Below, one piece after another: positions 16,319 to 24,848 of a stretch of 64,000 nucleotides of DNA. The translations under genes and the position numbers were made by a program. The DNA is from Streptomyces sp. DH12 (GTDB taxonomy: Bacteria; Actinomycetota; Actinomycetes; Streptomycetales; Streptomycetaceae), in contig NZ_JAHWGT010000004.1 in NCBI RefSeq assembly GCF_020873895.1, forward strand, positions 62,001-126,000, given 5' to 3'. The first letter of the stretch is position 1, and each line of letters begins with the position of its first letter. The notes under the pieces were generated by a model. It was not told the DNA's origin. It did no database searches and was given only the letters and a program-made list of their open reading frames with translations.

Positions 16319-17038
16319 GTGGTGAGACTCGCGGGCCCCCGGCCCGCCCTGCGGCTGGCGCGCGCCACCGTCTTCGCCGCGGTGTGCGTGGTGACCGCCG
16401 CGCTGGGCCACTCCCTCGCCGCCGGCGCCCCGTTACCCCTGGACGTCCTCGCCGGCGCGATGGCCGCCACCACCGCGCTCGCGTGGTGGCCGGCCGGCGC
16501 CGAGCGCCGCGGCCCCGTGCGGATCACCGCGACGACCGTCGGCGCCCAACTGGCGCTCCACACCGCCTTCTCCTTCGCGCCCTCGCCCCACGGGGGCGGA
16601 CACCACCAGCAGACGACCGCCGTCGCCCCGCCCCCCAGCGTGTGCATGGGCGGCGCCACCGACCCGGTCGCCCAGGCCGTGTGGCAGGCCCACACCGCCG
16701 CGCCCGCGGTCCCCGGGCCCGAGTCGCCCGTGGAGTACGCGGTACGGCTGCTCACCCACGGCTCGTGGCTGATGTTCTTCGCGCACGTCCTGGCCGCCCT
16801 CGTGTGCGGGCTGTGGATGTGGCGCGGCGAGGCCGGCTTCTCGGCCATCGCCCGGTCGGTCCACTGCGCCCTGTTCGTACCGCTGCGGCTGGCCCTGGCG
16901 GGGCTCCCCCGGGCCCGGCTGGTGCGCCTGCCGCGCGCGGCTCCGGCCTTCGTCCGGCCGCGCCGGCTCCTCGACGCGCTGCTGCGCCACGCCATGCCCC
17001 GGCGCGGCCCACCACAGGGGTGTCCGGTCCCCTGCTGA
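16319..17038 (+). CDS. Membrane protein upstream of an ECF sigma gene, with TTA codon
   Basis: A 239-aa protein I do not assign to a known family. It has hydrophobic segments near residues 14-35, 42-58, 75-90 and 145-165, an extracytosolic-looking His-rich loop (HGGGHHQQ) and a basic C-terminal tail. GTG at 16319 follows GAGGCGGGGTGA. Codon 39 is TTA (16433-16435), so translation should need the bldA tRNA. The next gene, 157 bp downstream, is an ECF sigma factor without a recognisable anti-sigma factor; this membrane protein may sense a signal for it. Metal binding by the His cluster is a guess. Confidence 0.6.
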   Translation: MVRLAGPRPALRLARATVFAAVCVVTAALGHSLAAGAPLPLDVLAGAMAATTALAWWPAGAERRGPVRITATTVGAQLALHTAFSFAPSPHGGGHHQQTTAVAPPPSVCMGGATDPVAQAVWQAHTAAPAVPGPESPVEYAVRLLTHGSWLMFFAHVLAALVCGLWMWRGEAGFSAIARSVHCALFVPLRLALAGLPRARLVRLPRAAPAFVRPRRLLDALLRHAMPRRGPPQGCPVPC

Positions 17039-17195
17039 CCCGCCGCGACGGCGGGACGGCGAGGGACCGGTGCGTGCCACCTCCCACCCCTCCCCCTCGC
17101 ACGTGCGCCGCCGCGCCGGTCACCACCGCGCGGCCGCCACGCGTGGCCGGACGCGAGCGTCCCGGCCGCGGCGCGCAGCAACGAAGGACGTTTCC

Positions 17196-17792
17196 ATGCC
17201 CACCCACATCAGTGCCGTACGACACCGTGCCGCCGCCCCCGACGACGACCGGATCACCGAGCTGGCCCTGGCCGCCGCTCAGGGCGACGCCACCGCGACG
17301 GAGGACTTCATCGCGGCGACCCACCTGCACGTCTGGCGGTTCATCACCCGCGCGTGCGGCGACGCCCACAGCGCGGACGACCTCACCCAGGAGACCTACC
17401 TGCGCGCGCTGCGCAGCCTGCCGCGGTTCGCGGCCCGCTGCCACGCCCGCACCTGGCTGCTGTCGATCGCCCGCCGGGTGGTCGTCGACCGCTACCGGTC
17501 GAACGCCGCCCGCCCGCGCCTGGCCGACACCGCCGACTGGCAGGCCGCCGCCGAGCGCGCCCAGCAGACCGGGCTGCCCGGCTTCGACGAGGGCGTGGCC
17601 CTGCTCGACCTGCTGGAGTCGCTCGACCGGCCGCGCCGTGAGTCCTTCATCCTCACGCAGGTCAAGGGGCTCTCCTACGAGGAGGCCGCCTCCATCGCCG
17701 GCTGCCCGATCGGCACGGTCCGCTCTCGCGTCAACCGCGCCCGGCAGAACCTCACGCACCTGCTGAAGTCGGCCGAGGAGGACGCCGCCTGA
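17196..17792 (+). CDS. ECF-type RNA polymerase sigma factor
   Basis: A 198-aa sigma-70 family protein. The sigma-2 region (about residues 45-105) contains ADDLTQETYLRALRSLPRF, and the sigma-4 region (about 140-190) contains GLSYEEAASIAGCPIGTVRSRVNRARQNL, the -35-binding helix-turn-helix. ATG 17196 is supported by GAAGGACG 6-7 bp upstream; the frame is open further up without similarity. A 99-bp C-rich gap separates it from the convergent fbiC gene. Its target promoters and controlling factor are unknown. Confidence 0.9.
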   Translation: MPTHISAVRHRAAAPDDDRITELALAAAQGDATATEDFIAATHLHVWRFITRACGDAHSADDLTQETYLRALRSLPRFAARCHARTWLLSIARRVVVDRYRSNAARPRLADTADWQAAAERAQQTGLPGFDEGVALLDLLESLDRPRRESFILTQVKGLSYEEAASIAGCPIGTVRSRVNRARQNLTHLLKSAEEDAA

Positions 17793-17891
17793 GCCGGGGG
17801 CGGCCGGGCACCTGACACCCCGGCCGCTCCCTCCCCCGGCCGCCCCTCCCCCGGGGCGGCCCGCCCCTGGCCCGCGCCCGCGGGCCGTCGT

Positions 17892-20486
17892 TCAGTCCGT
17901 GCGGGCCGGCAGCACCGGCAGCAGCTCCGGCAGCTGCCCGTCGGACGCCGCGGCCGCCGCCCGCCGCTCCTCGGGGACCTCGCCGTACAGGGTGGTCCGG
18001 GGCCGCGCCGGGCGGCCCGCCGCCTCCGCGATGGCGACGAGGTCGCGCACCGACCGGTAGGAGCCGTAGCCCGACCCGGCCATCCGGGAGATCGTCTCCT
18101 CCATCAGCGTGCCGCCCAGGTCGTTCGCCCCGGACCGCAGCATCCGCGCGGCGCCCTCCGCCCCGAGCTTGACCCAGCTGGTCTGGATGTTGCGGATGTG
18201 CGGGTGGAGCAGGAGCCGGGCCATCGCCGTGACCGCCCGGTTGTCGCGGACGGTCGGGCCGGGCCGGGCCACGCCGGCGAGGTAGACGGGCGCGTTGGTG
18301 TGGACGAACGGCAGCGTGACGAACTCGGTGAACCCGCCGGTCTCCTGCTGGAGGCGGGCGAGGGTCCGCAGGTGGCCGAGCCAGTGCCGGGGCTGGTCCA
18401 CGTGCCCGTACATCATGGTCGACGAGGAGCGGATGCCCAGCTCGTGGGCGGTCCTGATCACCTCGATCCAGGTGGCCGCGGGCAGCTTGCCCTTGGTCAG
18501 GATCCAGCGCACCTCGTCGTCGAGGATCTCCGCGGCCGTGCCCGGGACGGAGTCGAGGCCGGCCTCGCGCGCCGCCGTCAGCCACTCGCGGACCGACATC
18601 CCGGTGCGGGTCGCGCCGTTGACGACCTCCATCGGCGAGAAGGCGTGGACGTGCATGCCGGGGACGCGTTCCTTCACGGCCCGCGCGATGTCGAAGTAGG
18701 CCGTGCCGGGCAGGTCCGGGTGGATGCCGCCCTGCATGCACACCTCCACCGCGCCCACGTCCCACGCCTGCCGGGCGCGGTCGGCGACCTGGTCGAGGGA
18801 GAGGGTGTAGGCGTCGGCGTCCGTGCGGCGCTGGGCGAAGGCGCAGAAGCGGCAGCCGGTGTAGCAGACGTTGGTGAAGTTGATGTTGCGGGTGACGATG
18901 TACGTCACGTCGTCGCCGACGGCCGCGCGCCGGACGTCGTCGGCGATCCCGCAGAGCGCGTCCAGGGCGGGGCCGTCCGCGTGGAGCAGGGCGAGCGCCT
19001 CGCCGTCCGTCAGCCGCGTCGGGTCGTCGGCGGCCGTGGCCAGCGCCTGGCGCACGTCGGTGTCGATGCGTTCGGGCACCATGCCGGGGGCGGCGGCCTC
19101 GCGCAGGGCGCCCCAGTCGCCGTACACCTCGTCGAAGTCCTCGCGGCGGTCGCCGGTGCGGCCGTCGGTGTCGATGGTGCGGTGCAGGTCGGTGCGGCCG
19201 GCGGCGGTGAACGCCTCGTCGGGCTCCTGCCACGGGCGGCCCTCCACCACGGCGTCCTCCCGGGCCAGGCCGGTGGCCGGGTCGGCGAGGGCGGCCACGT
19301 GCGGGCGCAGGCGCGGGTCGAGCCAGGGCTCGCCGCGCCGGACGAACTCCGGGTACACGCAGAGCCGTTCACGCAGCTCGAAGCCGGCGGCGCGGGACCG
19401 GGCGGCGAGCTCCTCGATCCGCGGCCAGGGCCGTTCGGGGTTGACGTGGTCGATGGTGAGCGGGGAGACGCCGCCCCAGTCGTCGACGCCGGCGCGGATC
19501 AGCCGCTCGTACTCCGCGTCCACCAGGTTGGGCGGGGCCTGGAGGCAGGCGGAGGGGCCGAGGACGTGCCGGGCGACGGCCACCGCGGCGACCAGGTCGT
19601 CCAGTTCCGCGTCGGGCATGCCGCGCATCGCGGTGTCCGGCTTGGCGCGGAAGTTCTGGACGATCACCTCCTGGATCCCGTGGTAGGCGCGGGCGACCCG
19701 GCGCAGCGCGAACAGGGACTCGGCGCGCTCCTCGTACGTCTCGCCGATGCCGATGAGGAGGCCGGAGGTGAAGGGGACGGAGGAGCGGCCGGCGTCCTCC
19801 AGGACCCGCAGCCGGACGGCGGGTTCCTTGTCCGGGGAGCCGTGGTGGGGGCCGCCCGGCTCGGACCACAGCCGGGTCGCGGTCGTCTCCAGCATCATGC
19901 CCATCGACGGGGCGACGGGCTTGAGCCGCTGGAAGTCCGTCCAGGACAGCACGCCCGGGTTGAGGTGCGGGAGCAGACCCGTCTCCTCCAGGACGCGGAT
20001 CGAGATCGCCCGCACGTAGGCGAGGGTGTCGTCGTAGCCGTGCGCGTCGAGCCACTCGCGTGCCTCGGGCCAGCGCTCCTCCGGCTTGTCGCCGAGGGTG
20101 ATGAGGGCTTCCTTGCAGCCGAGGGCGGCGCCCTTGCGGGCGGTGTCGAGGACCTCGTCGGGCGACATGAACATCCCGTGCCCGGCGCGGCGGAGCTTGC
20201 CGGGCACGGTGACGAACGTGCAGTAGTGGCACGTGTCGCGGCACAGCCGGGTCAGCGGGACGAAGACGCTCTTCGAGTACGTGATGACCCCGGGCCGCCC
20301 GGCCGCCTCCAGGCCCGCGTCGCGCACCCGGGCGGCGGAGGCGGCGAGCCGTTCGAGGTCGGCGCCGCGCGCCTGGAGCAGGACGGCGGCCTCGGCGACG
20401 TCGAGCGCGACCCCGTCACCGGCCCGCTTCAGGGCGCGGCGCATCGCGTTGTCGGTGGGTCGGCTTCCGGTTCCCGTGGAGGTCAT
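17892..20486 (-). CDS. fbiC: FO synthase FbiC (CofG-CofH fusion)
   Basis: An 864-aa bifunctional radical-SAM enzyme that makes 7,8-didemethyl-8-hydroxy-5-deazariboflavin (FO), the chromophore of coenzyme F420, from tyrosine and a flavin pathway intermediate. The N-terminal CofG half has the 4Fe-4S loop CRDTCHYC (near residue 83) and the C-terminal CofH half has CYTGCRFC (near 545), each Cx3Cx2C. Full length for actinobacterial FbiC. TATCCT lies 7 bp before ATG 20486, hinting at a leaderless mRNA. The next gene leftward of the same strand order, an LLM oxidoreductase, is a likely F420 user. Confidence 0.97.
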   Translation of the reverse strand: MTSTGTGSRPTDNAMRRALKRAGDGVALDVAEAAVLLQARGADLERLAASAARVRDAGLEAAGRPGVITYSKSVFVPLTRLCRDTCHYCTFVTVPGKLRRAGHGMFMSPDEVLDTARKGAALGCKEALITLGDKPEERWPEAREWLDAHGYDDTLAYVRAISIRVLEETGLLPHLNPGVLSWTDFQRLKPVAPSMGMMLETTATRLWSEPGGPHHGSPDKEPAVRLRVLEDAGRSSVPFTSGLLIGIGETYEERAESLFALRRVARAYHGIQEVIVQNFRAKPDTAMRGMPDAELDDLVAAVAVARHVLGPSACLQAPPNLVDAEYERLIRAGVDDWGGVSPLTIDHVNPERPWPRIEELAARSRAAGFELRERLCVYPEFVRRGEPWLDPRLRPHVAALADPATGLAREDAVVEGRPWQEPDEAFTAAGRTDLHRTIDTDGRTGDRREDFDEVYGDWGALREAAAPGMVPERIDTDVRQALATAADDPTRLTDGEALALLHADGPALDALCGIADDVRRAAVGDDVTYIVTRNINFTNVCYTGCRFCAFAQRRTDADAYTLSLDQVADRARQAWDVGAVEVCMQGGIHPDLPGTAYFDIARAVKERVPGMHVHAFSPMEVVNGATRTGMSVREWLTAAREAGLDSVPGTAAEILDDEVRWILTKGKLPAATWIEVIRTAHELGIRSSSTMMYGHVDQPRHWLGHLRTLARLQQETGGFTEFVTLPFVHTNAPVYLAGVARPGPTVRDNRAVTAMARLLLHPHIRNIQTSWVKLGAEGAARMLRSGANDLGGTLMEETISRMAGSGYGSYRSVRDLVAIAEAAGRPARPRTTLYGEVPEERRAAAAASDGQLPELLPVLPARTD

Positions 20487-20507
20487 TCCCCGAGGATACG
20501 AGCGGTG

Positions 20508-21338
20508 TCAGAGGTACCGCGCCCAGTCGTCCAGAAGCCGCAGCACCTCCGGCTCGGCGGCCGGGGGCAGTTGCAGGACGACCTCCTCGACGCCGAGGTC
20601 CGCGTAGTGGGCGAGCTTGCCCGCGTCGGGCCGCACCGCGTACGGGACGACCCGCAGCGCCCGCGGGTCGCGCCCCGCCCTCTCCCACGCCTCGCGCAGG
20701 GCGGGCACCGAGCGGGTGAGGCCGCTGCCGCCGATGGGCAGCCAGCCGTCGGCGTACGCGGCGACGTCGGAGAAGAGGACCGGTCCCGCCGCCCCGCCGA
20801 GGAGGATCCGCGGCGCCCCGCCCCGCACCGGCTTGGGGTGGGCCAGCGACGCCGCGACCGACGCGAAGCGCCCCTCGTACGCGGTGGGCTCCGCGGCCCA
20901 CAGCGCCCGCATGACGGCCATGTGGTCGCGGACGCGGGCGCGCCGGGTGCGCCACTCGACGCCGTGGTCGGCGGCCTCCTCGCGGTTCCAGCCGAAGCCG
21001 ACGCCGAGGGTGAGGCGGCCGCCCGAGAGGTGGTCGAGGGTGGCGACCTGCTTGGCCAGCACGATGGGGTCGTGCTGGGCGACGAGCGTGATGCCGGTGC
21101 CCAGCGCGAGCCGCTCGGTGACGGCCGCGGCCTGGGCGAGGGCGACGAACGGGTCGAGCGTGCGGCCGTACTCGCGGGGCAGCTCGCCGCCGGCCGGGTA
21201 CGGGCTGGTCCGCGCGGCCGGGATGTGCGTGTGCTCGGGCAGGTACAGGCCGGCGTAGCCGCGCTCCTCCAGAGCGCGTGCGAGGCGGACCGGGGTGACG
21301 GTCTCGTCGGTGAGGAAGATCGTGGCGGCCAGGCGCAT
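20508..21338 (-). CDS. LLM-class F420-dependent oxidoreductase
   Basis: A 276-aa luciferase-like TIM-barrel protein: MRLAATIFLTDETVTPVRLARALEERGYAGLYLPEHTHIP, then LGTGITLVAQHDPIVLAKQVATLDHLSGGRLTLGVGFGWN, the typical block of F420-dependent members. It is 21 bp upstream of fbiC on the same strand, so the cofactor enzyme and a cofactor user are probably cotranscribed. Substrate unknown. Confidence 0.9.
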   Translation of the reverse strand: MRLAATIFLTDETVTPVRLARALEERGYAGLYLPEHTHIPAARTSPYPAGGELPREYGRTLDPFVALAQAAAVTERLALGTGITLVAQHDPIVLAKQVATLDHLSGGRLTLGVGFGWNREEAADHGVEWRTRRARVRDHMAVMRALWAAEPTAYEGRFASVAASLAHPKPVRGGAPRILLGGAAGPVLFSDVAAYADGWLPIGGSGLTRSVPALREAWERAGRDPRALRVVPYAVRPDAGKLAHYADLGVEEVVLQLPPAAEPEVLRLLDDWARYL

Positions 21339-21898
21339 GGGCGTTCCTTCCGGTGCGTCGGAGGGCGTCCGCGGGGATCGTACGCGGGTGTCCGCGGGTA
21401 ACCCCCGGGGCGCCGCCGGTGTTCCCGTTCAGGTTGGCGAACGGCGCGTAGACGGCGCGGTTCACGCCACGTACGGTCGTCACGTCGCCCCCCGGGAGGG
21501 GGTGCGGGACGGGGGTTTCGCATGAGGGCGCACCAGGATCCGCAGTCGGGTCCGCGTCGGGATCCGCTTCGGGGGACGGATCCCTTTCCGGCCGATTCCG
21601 CGGGGGTCGCGCCCGCTCGGGACGCGTCCGCTCCGGACGCGTCCGGCGTCCCGGTCCGGCACACCCCCTAGGGGGTCGTCTCGTCGATCGGGCCGGATCA
21701 GCGAGCGCCGGCAGCCCGGCGTGATCGGCGAGACGCCCCCTGGGGCCTGAGCCCACCGGTGCCCGCAGCCGTCCGGCTGCCGCTCACCCCTGCCCTTCCG
21801 CGCCCGGCCCCGCGCCGGGCGGCATCCCCGACCCCTTCGCCTTCCGGCAGCCGCGACGCGCGGCGCATCCGTGTACCAGCGAACGAAAGGTCTGACAC
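21339..21898. other. Intergenic region before the halogenase gene
   Basis: A 560-bp gap without a convincing gene. It contains two copies of the palindrome GGACGCGTCC (21620-21629 and 21635-21644, 15 bp apart), and the large hairpin element at 21669-21741. Short open frames here lack ribosome sites. Confidence 0.5.
21669..21741. repeat. Palindromic REP-like element sharing sequence with the 15924 element
   Basis: Arms at 21669-21689 and 21720-21741 pair over about 20 bp with few mismatches (GGGGGTCGTCTCG against CGAGACGCCCCC) around a GC-rich loop. The left arm and following GGCCGGATCAGCGAGC repeat the left part of the element at 15924-15965 with about four differences in 40 bp. Directly to the left, ACACCCCCTAG faces the other way, like the right end of the other element. 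Confidence 0.6.
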
Positions 21899-23668
21899 GT
21901 GCGGGAGTACTACGACGTCGTGATCATGGGTGGTGGCCCGGCCGGGTCCACCCTCGGCGCCCTGCTGGCCCAGCGCACCGACCTGCGGATAGCCATCTTC
22001 GACAAGGAGGTCTTCCCGCGGGAGCACATCGGCGAGTCGTTCGCCCACCCCGTCGTCCCCGCCCTCCAGGAGAGCGGGGCGCTGGCCAAGGTCCTCGCCA
22101 GCCCGTGCTGGGTGAAGAAGTTCGGCGGCGTGTACGCCTGGGACCCGGGGAAGCCGGCCGTCGCCCTCTTCGACCAGGGCCCGTTCGAGAAGGACGGCGT
22201 GCGGCGGTGGACGATGCACGTCGACCGCGCCGAGTTCGACCACATCCTGCTGGACCACGCCGCCGACGTGGGCGTGGAGGTCTTCCAGGGCGTGGCGGTC
22301 ACGGCGTACGAGCCGGAGGGCAACGGCGGCCTGGTGCGGCTGGGCGACGGGGGCGCGGTGCGCGCCGGCTACTTCGTCGACGCGTCGGGGCGCCAGAGCA
22401 GCGTCTCGGCGGCCCGCAACAAGCGGGGCTGGCTGTCGAACTTCAAGAACATCGCCATCTGGCAGCACTTCACCAAGGGCGCCCAGACGCAGAACCTCGC
22501 CGAGGACTGGAACATCTTCACCGAGGACAACCTGTCGCCGATCGGCTGCTTCGCCTTCCGCGACGGCTGGTGCTGGTACATCCCGGTGCCGAAGGTCATC
22601 GAGGGCAGGCGGGTGCTGACGCACTCGGTCGGCATCGTCACCAACCCGGCGGTGCTGAAGGAGCCGGGCCGCGACTACACCGACCAGAAGCAGTTCCTGG
22701 AGGCGGTGCGGCAGGTGCCGTACCTCAAGGACCTGATCACGCGGGCGGAGCCGGTCGCCGAGACCATGCTGACCGCCACCAACTACTCGCGCGTCAGCGA
22801 CGAGTTCGCCGACTACGACGAGCGGCACCTGCTCGTGGGGGACGCGGCGTTCTTCGTCGACCCGCTGTTCTCGTCGGGCGTCGCGGTGGCGCTGACGCAG
22901 GCGGCGGCCGCGGCGCTGCTGATCCAGAAGACGGTCGACGGCAGCCTGGACGAGACCGACCAGCGCCACCTGTGGCAGGACTACAACGCCAAGTGGCACG
23001 GCACCGCCGAGACGTTCGCCCTGATGATCGACCAGTGGTACCACGCCATCGCGAAGAACAACCCGGGCAGCGTCTACTGGAACACCCGCGGCACCGGCGC
23101 CGACCTCGGCATCCGCGAGCAGACCTTCGACGCGCTGCTCAACACGGCGTTCCAGCCGGCGCTGCTGGAGGTCATGACGCACGGCACCCGCAAGGTCGAG
23201 GACCTGGACGCGGCGGGCCCGTACCTCACCGCGACGGCGCTCGCCGAGCCGGCGGAGCTGACGGACGACGCGCTGGTGTCGCTGGCGCCGACGACGGTGA
23301 TCCGCGACAGCGTCACGTTCGTGGTGCCGGGCTTCAAGGCGACCAACCCGCCGGCCAACGTCCGGCTGCCGCAGGCGGTCATCGACGGGATGTCGGAGTA
23401 CTGGCGCAACCCGATCACCCACGCGGACGCGTCGCCCTCACCGCTGCGGGACACCGTCCCGTGCCGGCGGATCCACTCCGCTGACGACCCGCACGGCCCG
23501 ACCATCGACGCCGACCCGCTGCGGGACGGGGTGGACGAGCTGTGGAAGCTCCTGAGCGAGGGGCCCGTGAAGTTCGGCGAGATCGCGCCGCGCCTGACCC
23601 CGCCGCAGCTGCGGCTGGTGAAGCGCATGTGCGTGAGCGGCTTCCTCACGGTCCAGCCGGCGGCCTGA
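21899..23668 (+). CDS. Flavin-dependent halogenase, CmlS-like
   Basis: A 589-aa flavoprotein. It has the FAD fold GGGPAGS at residues 11-17, VKK at 72-74 (Lys in this place carries the chloramine in CmlS and PrnA-type halogenases), the halogenase motif WxWxIP as W224-C-W-Y-I-P229, and GDAAFFVDPLFSSGVAVAL near 319-337. The length and a C-terminal extension of over 150 residues resemble CmlS of the chloramphenicol pathway. GTG 21899 follows GAAAGG. A FADH2-supplying reductase and carrier protein are not nearby, and flanking genes are housekeeping, so it is an orphan here. A non-halogenating monooxygenase of the same fold is possible, but WxWxIP speaks against it. Confidence 0.8.
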   Translation: MREYYDVVIMGGGPAGSTLGALLAQRTDLRIAIFDKEVFPREHIGESFAHPVVPALQESGALAKVLASPCWVKKFGGVYAWDPGKPAVALFDQGPFEKDGVRRWTMHVDRAEFDHILLDHAADVGVEVFQGVAVTAYEPEGNGGLVRLGDGGAVRAGYFVDASGRQSSVSAARNKRGWLSNFKNIAIWQHFTKGAQTQNLAEDWNIFTEDNLSPIGCFAFRDGWCWYIPVPKVIEGRRVLTHSVGIVTNPAVLKEPGRDYTDQKQFLEAVRQVPYLKDLITRAEPVAETMLTATNYSRVSDEFADYDERHLLVGDAAFFVDPLFSSGVAVALTQAAAAALLIQKTVDGSLDETDQRHLWQDYNAKWHGTAETFALMIDQWYHAIAKNNPGSVYWNTRGTGADLGIREQTFDALLNTAFQPALLEVMTHGTRKVEDLDAAGPYLTATALAEPAELTDDALVSLAPTTVIRDSVTFVVPGFKATNPPANVRLPQAVIDGMSEYWRNPITHADASPSPLRDTVPCRRIHSADDPHGPTIDADPLRDGVDELWKLLSEGPVKFGEIAPRLTPPQLRLVKRMCVSGFLTVQPAA

Positions 23669-23749
23669 CGCCCGGCAACGCCGTACCCCCGGCCCCGCGC
23701 CCCGGAGCCGGGGGCCGGGGGCCGGGGGCTTGGGGCCGGGGGCTCGGGG

Positions 23750-24262
23750 TCAGACGCCGGTGGTGCCGTCGACGAGTTCGCGGATCGCGTCGAGGTGGCC
23801 GTTGTGCCGGGCGGTCTCCTCGATCAGGTGCATGAGGATCCACCGCAGGGTGACGTGGCGGCCGTCCCTGACCGGGCGCTTCGCCACCGCGTCGAGGCCG
23901 TGGTCGGCGACCAGGCGGCGGTGGCGCTCGGCGTGCGCCCGGTACTCCGCCACCAGCTCCTCCAGCGGCACGTCGAGCCCGACGCGCATCTCCCGGTCGG
24001 GGTCCTCGGGAGTCCAGGGCGCCCGGTCCTCCTCGCCGAGGAAGACCGCCTCGAACCAGTAGTGCTCGACCCAGCGCAGATGGCTGATGATCCCGGCGAC
24101 GGTCATCAGCGGCGACGCCGGCAGGGGGGCCGTGCGGGCGCCCTCGTCGGAGAGGCCCTCGCACTTCGAGGCCGCGGTCTCGCGGGTGTAGTCGAGGAAC
24201 GTGGTCAGGTAGGCGCGCTCGTCCTCGGACGGCGGCGTGTCGCTGCGAGTCATGGGTCGCAT
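23750..24262 (-). CDS. DinB-family (DUF664) protein
   Basis: A protein of about 170 aa with the four-helix DinB fold: YLTTFLDYTRETAASKCEGLSDEGA, VAGIISHLRWVEHYWFEAVFLGEE and LRWILMHLIEETARHNGHLDAIRELVDG, with His residues placed to bind a metal. Relatives include mycothiol- or bacillithiol-dependent transferases; the substrate is unknown. Start taken at 24262; ATG 24253 is equally plausible because neither has a strong ribosome site. Convergent with the halogenase gene. Confidence 0.85.
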   Translation of the reverse strand: MRPMTRSDTPPSEDERAYLTTFLDYTRETAASKCEGLSDEGARTAPLPASPLMTVAGIISHLRWVEHYWFEAVFLGEEDRAPWTPEDPDREMRVGLDVPLEELVAEYRAHAERHRRLVADHGLDAVAKRPVRDGRHVTLRWILMHLIEETARHNGHLDAIRELVDGTTGV

Positions 24263-24346
24263 GGTCGCGCCCCGCACGCGCCGGTGTCGAACGAATACCC
24301 GACCGCCGCGGAGGCCGCGACCGCACGGCGGTCGCGGCGCGCACGG

Positions 24347-24420
24347 CGGCCGGGGTGCGTACGGGCGGCCGGGGTGCGTACGGGCGGCCGGGGTGCGTAC
24401 GGCGGTCGGGCGCGTACGGG
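24347..24420. repeat. 19-bp tandem repeat, three copies plus a degenerate fourth
   Basis: CGGCCGGGGTGCGTACGGG at 24347-24365 and 24366-24384, a third copy at 24385-24403 with one change, then a shorter degenerate copy to 24420. It fills the gap just past the stop of the leftward cupin gene. Confidence 0.8.
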
Positions 24421-24427
24421 CGGTCGG

Positions 24428-24751
24428 TCAGTCGTTGACCGCGGTCAGCAGGAACGCCGCGTCGGTGACCGCCGTGATGCTGTGCCGCTCGGGCGGCACG
24501 AGGTACAAGGCGCCCGACTTCAGCTCGGTCTCCTCCGTCGCGGTGTTGACGGTGACGGCCCCCTGCAGGACCTGGAGGGAGGCCGCGGGGGGCGCGTTGT
24601 GCTCGTCGAGCCGGGTGCCGGCGGTGAGCGCGATGACGGTCTGCCGCAGCGGCCGGTCGCGCAGCAGCAGGTTGGCGCTGCGGCCGTGCTCGGAGCGGTG
24701 GGCGGCGGCGAGGTGTTCCTCGGCGAGGGCGTTCAGGTCGTGCTGGGCCAT
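24428..24751 (-). CDS. Small cupin-domain protein
   Basis: A 107-aa single-domain cupin: LRQTVIALTAGTRLDEHNAPPAASLQVLQGAVTV and LKSGALYLVPPERHSITAVTDAAFLLT form the two cupin motifs, with only part of the usual metal-ligand His/Glu set. ATG 24751 follows AGGGTGG. Cupins of this size are often stress or redox-related sensors; no function can be fixed. Confidence 0.8.
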   Translation of the reverse strand: MAQHDLNALAEEHLAAAHRSEHGRSANLLLRDRPLRQTVIALTAGTRLDEHNAPPAASLQVLQGAVTVNTATEETELKSGALYLVPPERHSITAVTDAAFLLTAVND

Positions 24752-24848
24752 GGCACCACCCTGCACCCGTCGGGCCGGACCCGCACCGCCGGCGCGTACG
24801 GGCCGGTGACCGGGGGCGGCGACTCGGGTGGGGGTGGTGGGGGCCGGG

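Noticed and set aside
18198-21401. 1067-codon plus-strand frame opposite fbiC and the LLM gene
   Set aside because: It spans two well-supported genes and an intergenic gap with no stop, a typical GC-rich shadow.
24347-24420. CRISPR array
   Set aside because: The units are directly adjacent with no spacers, and no cas gene is present.
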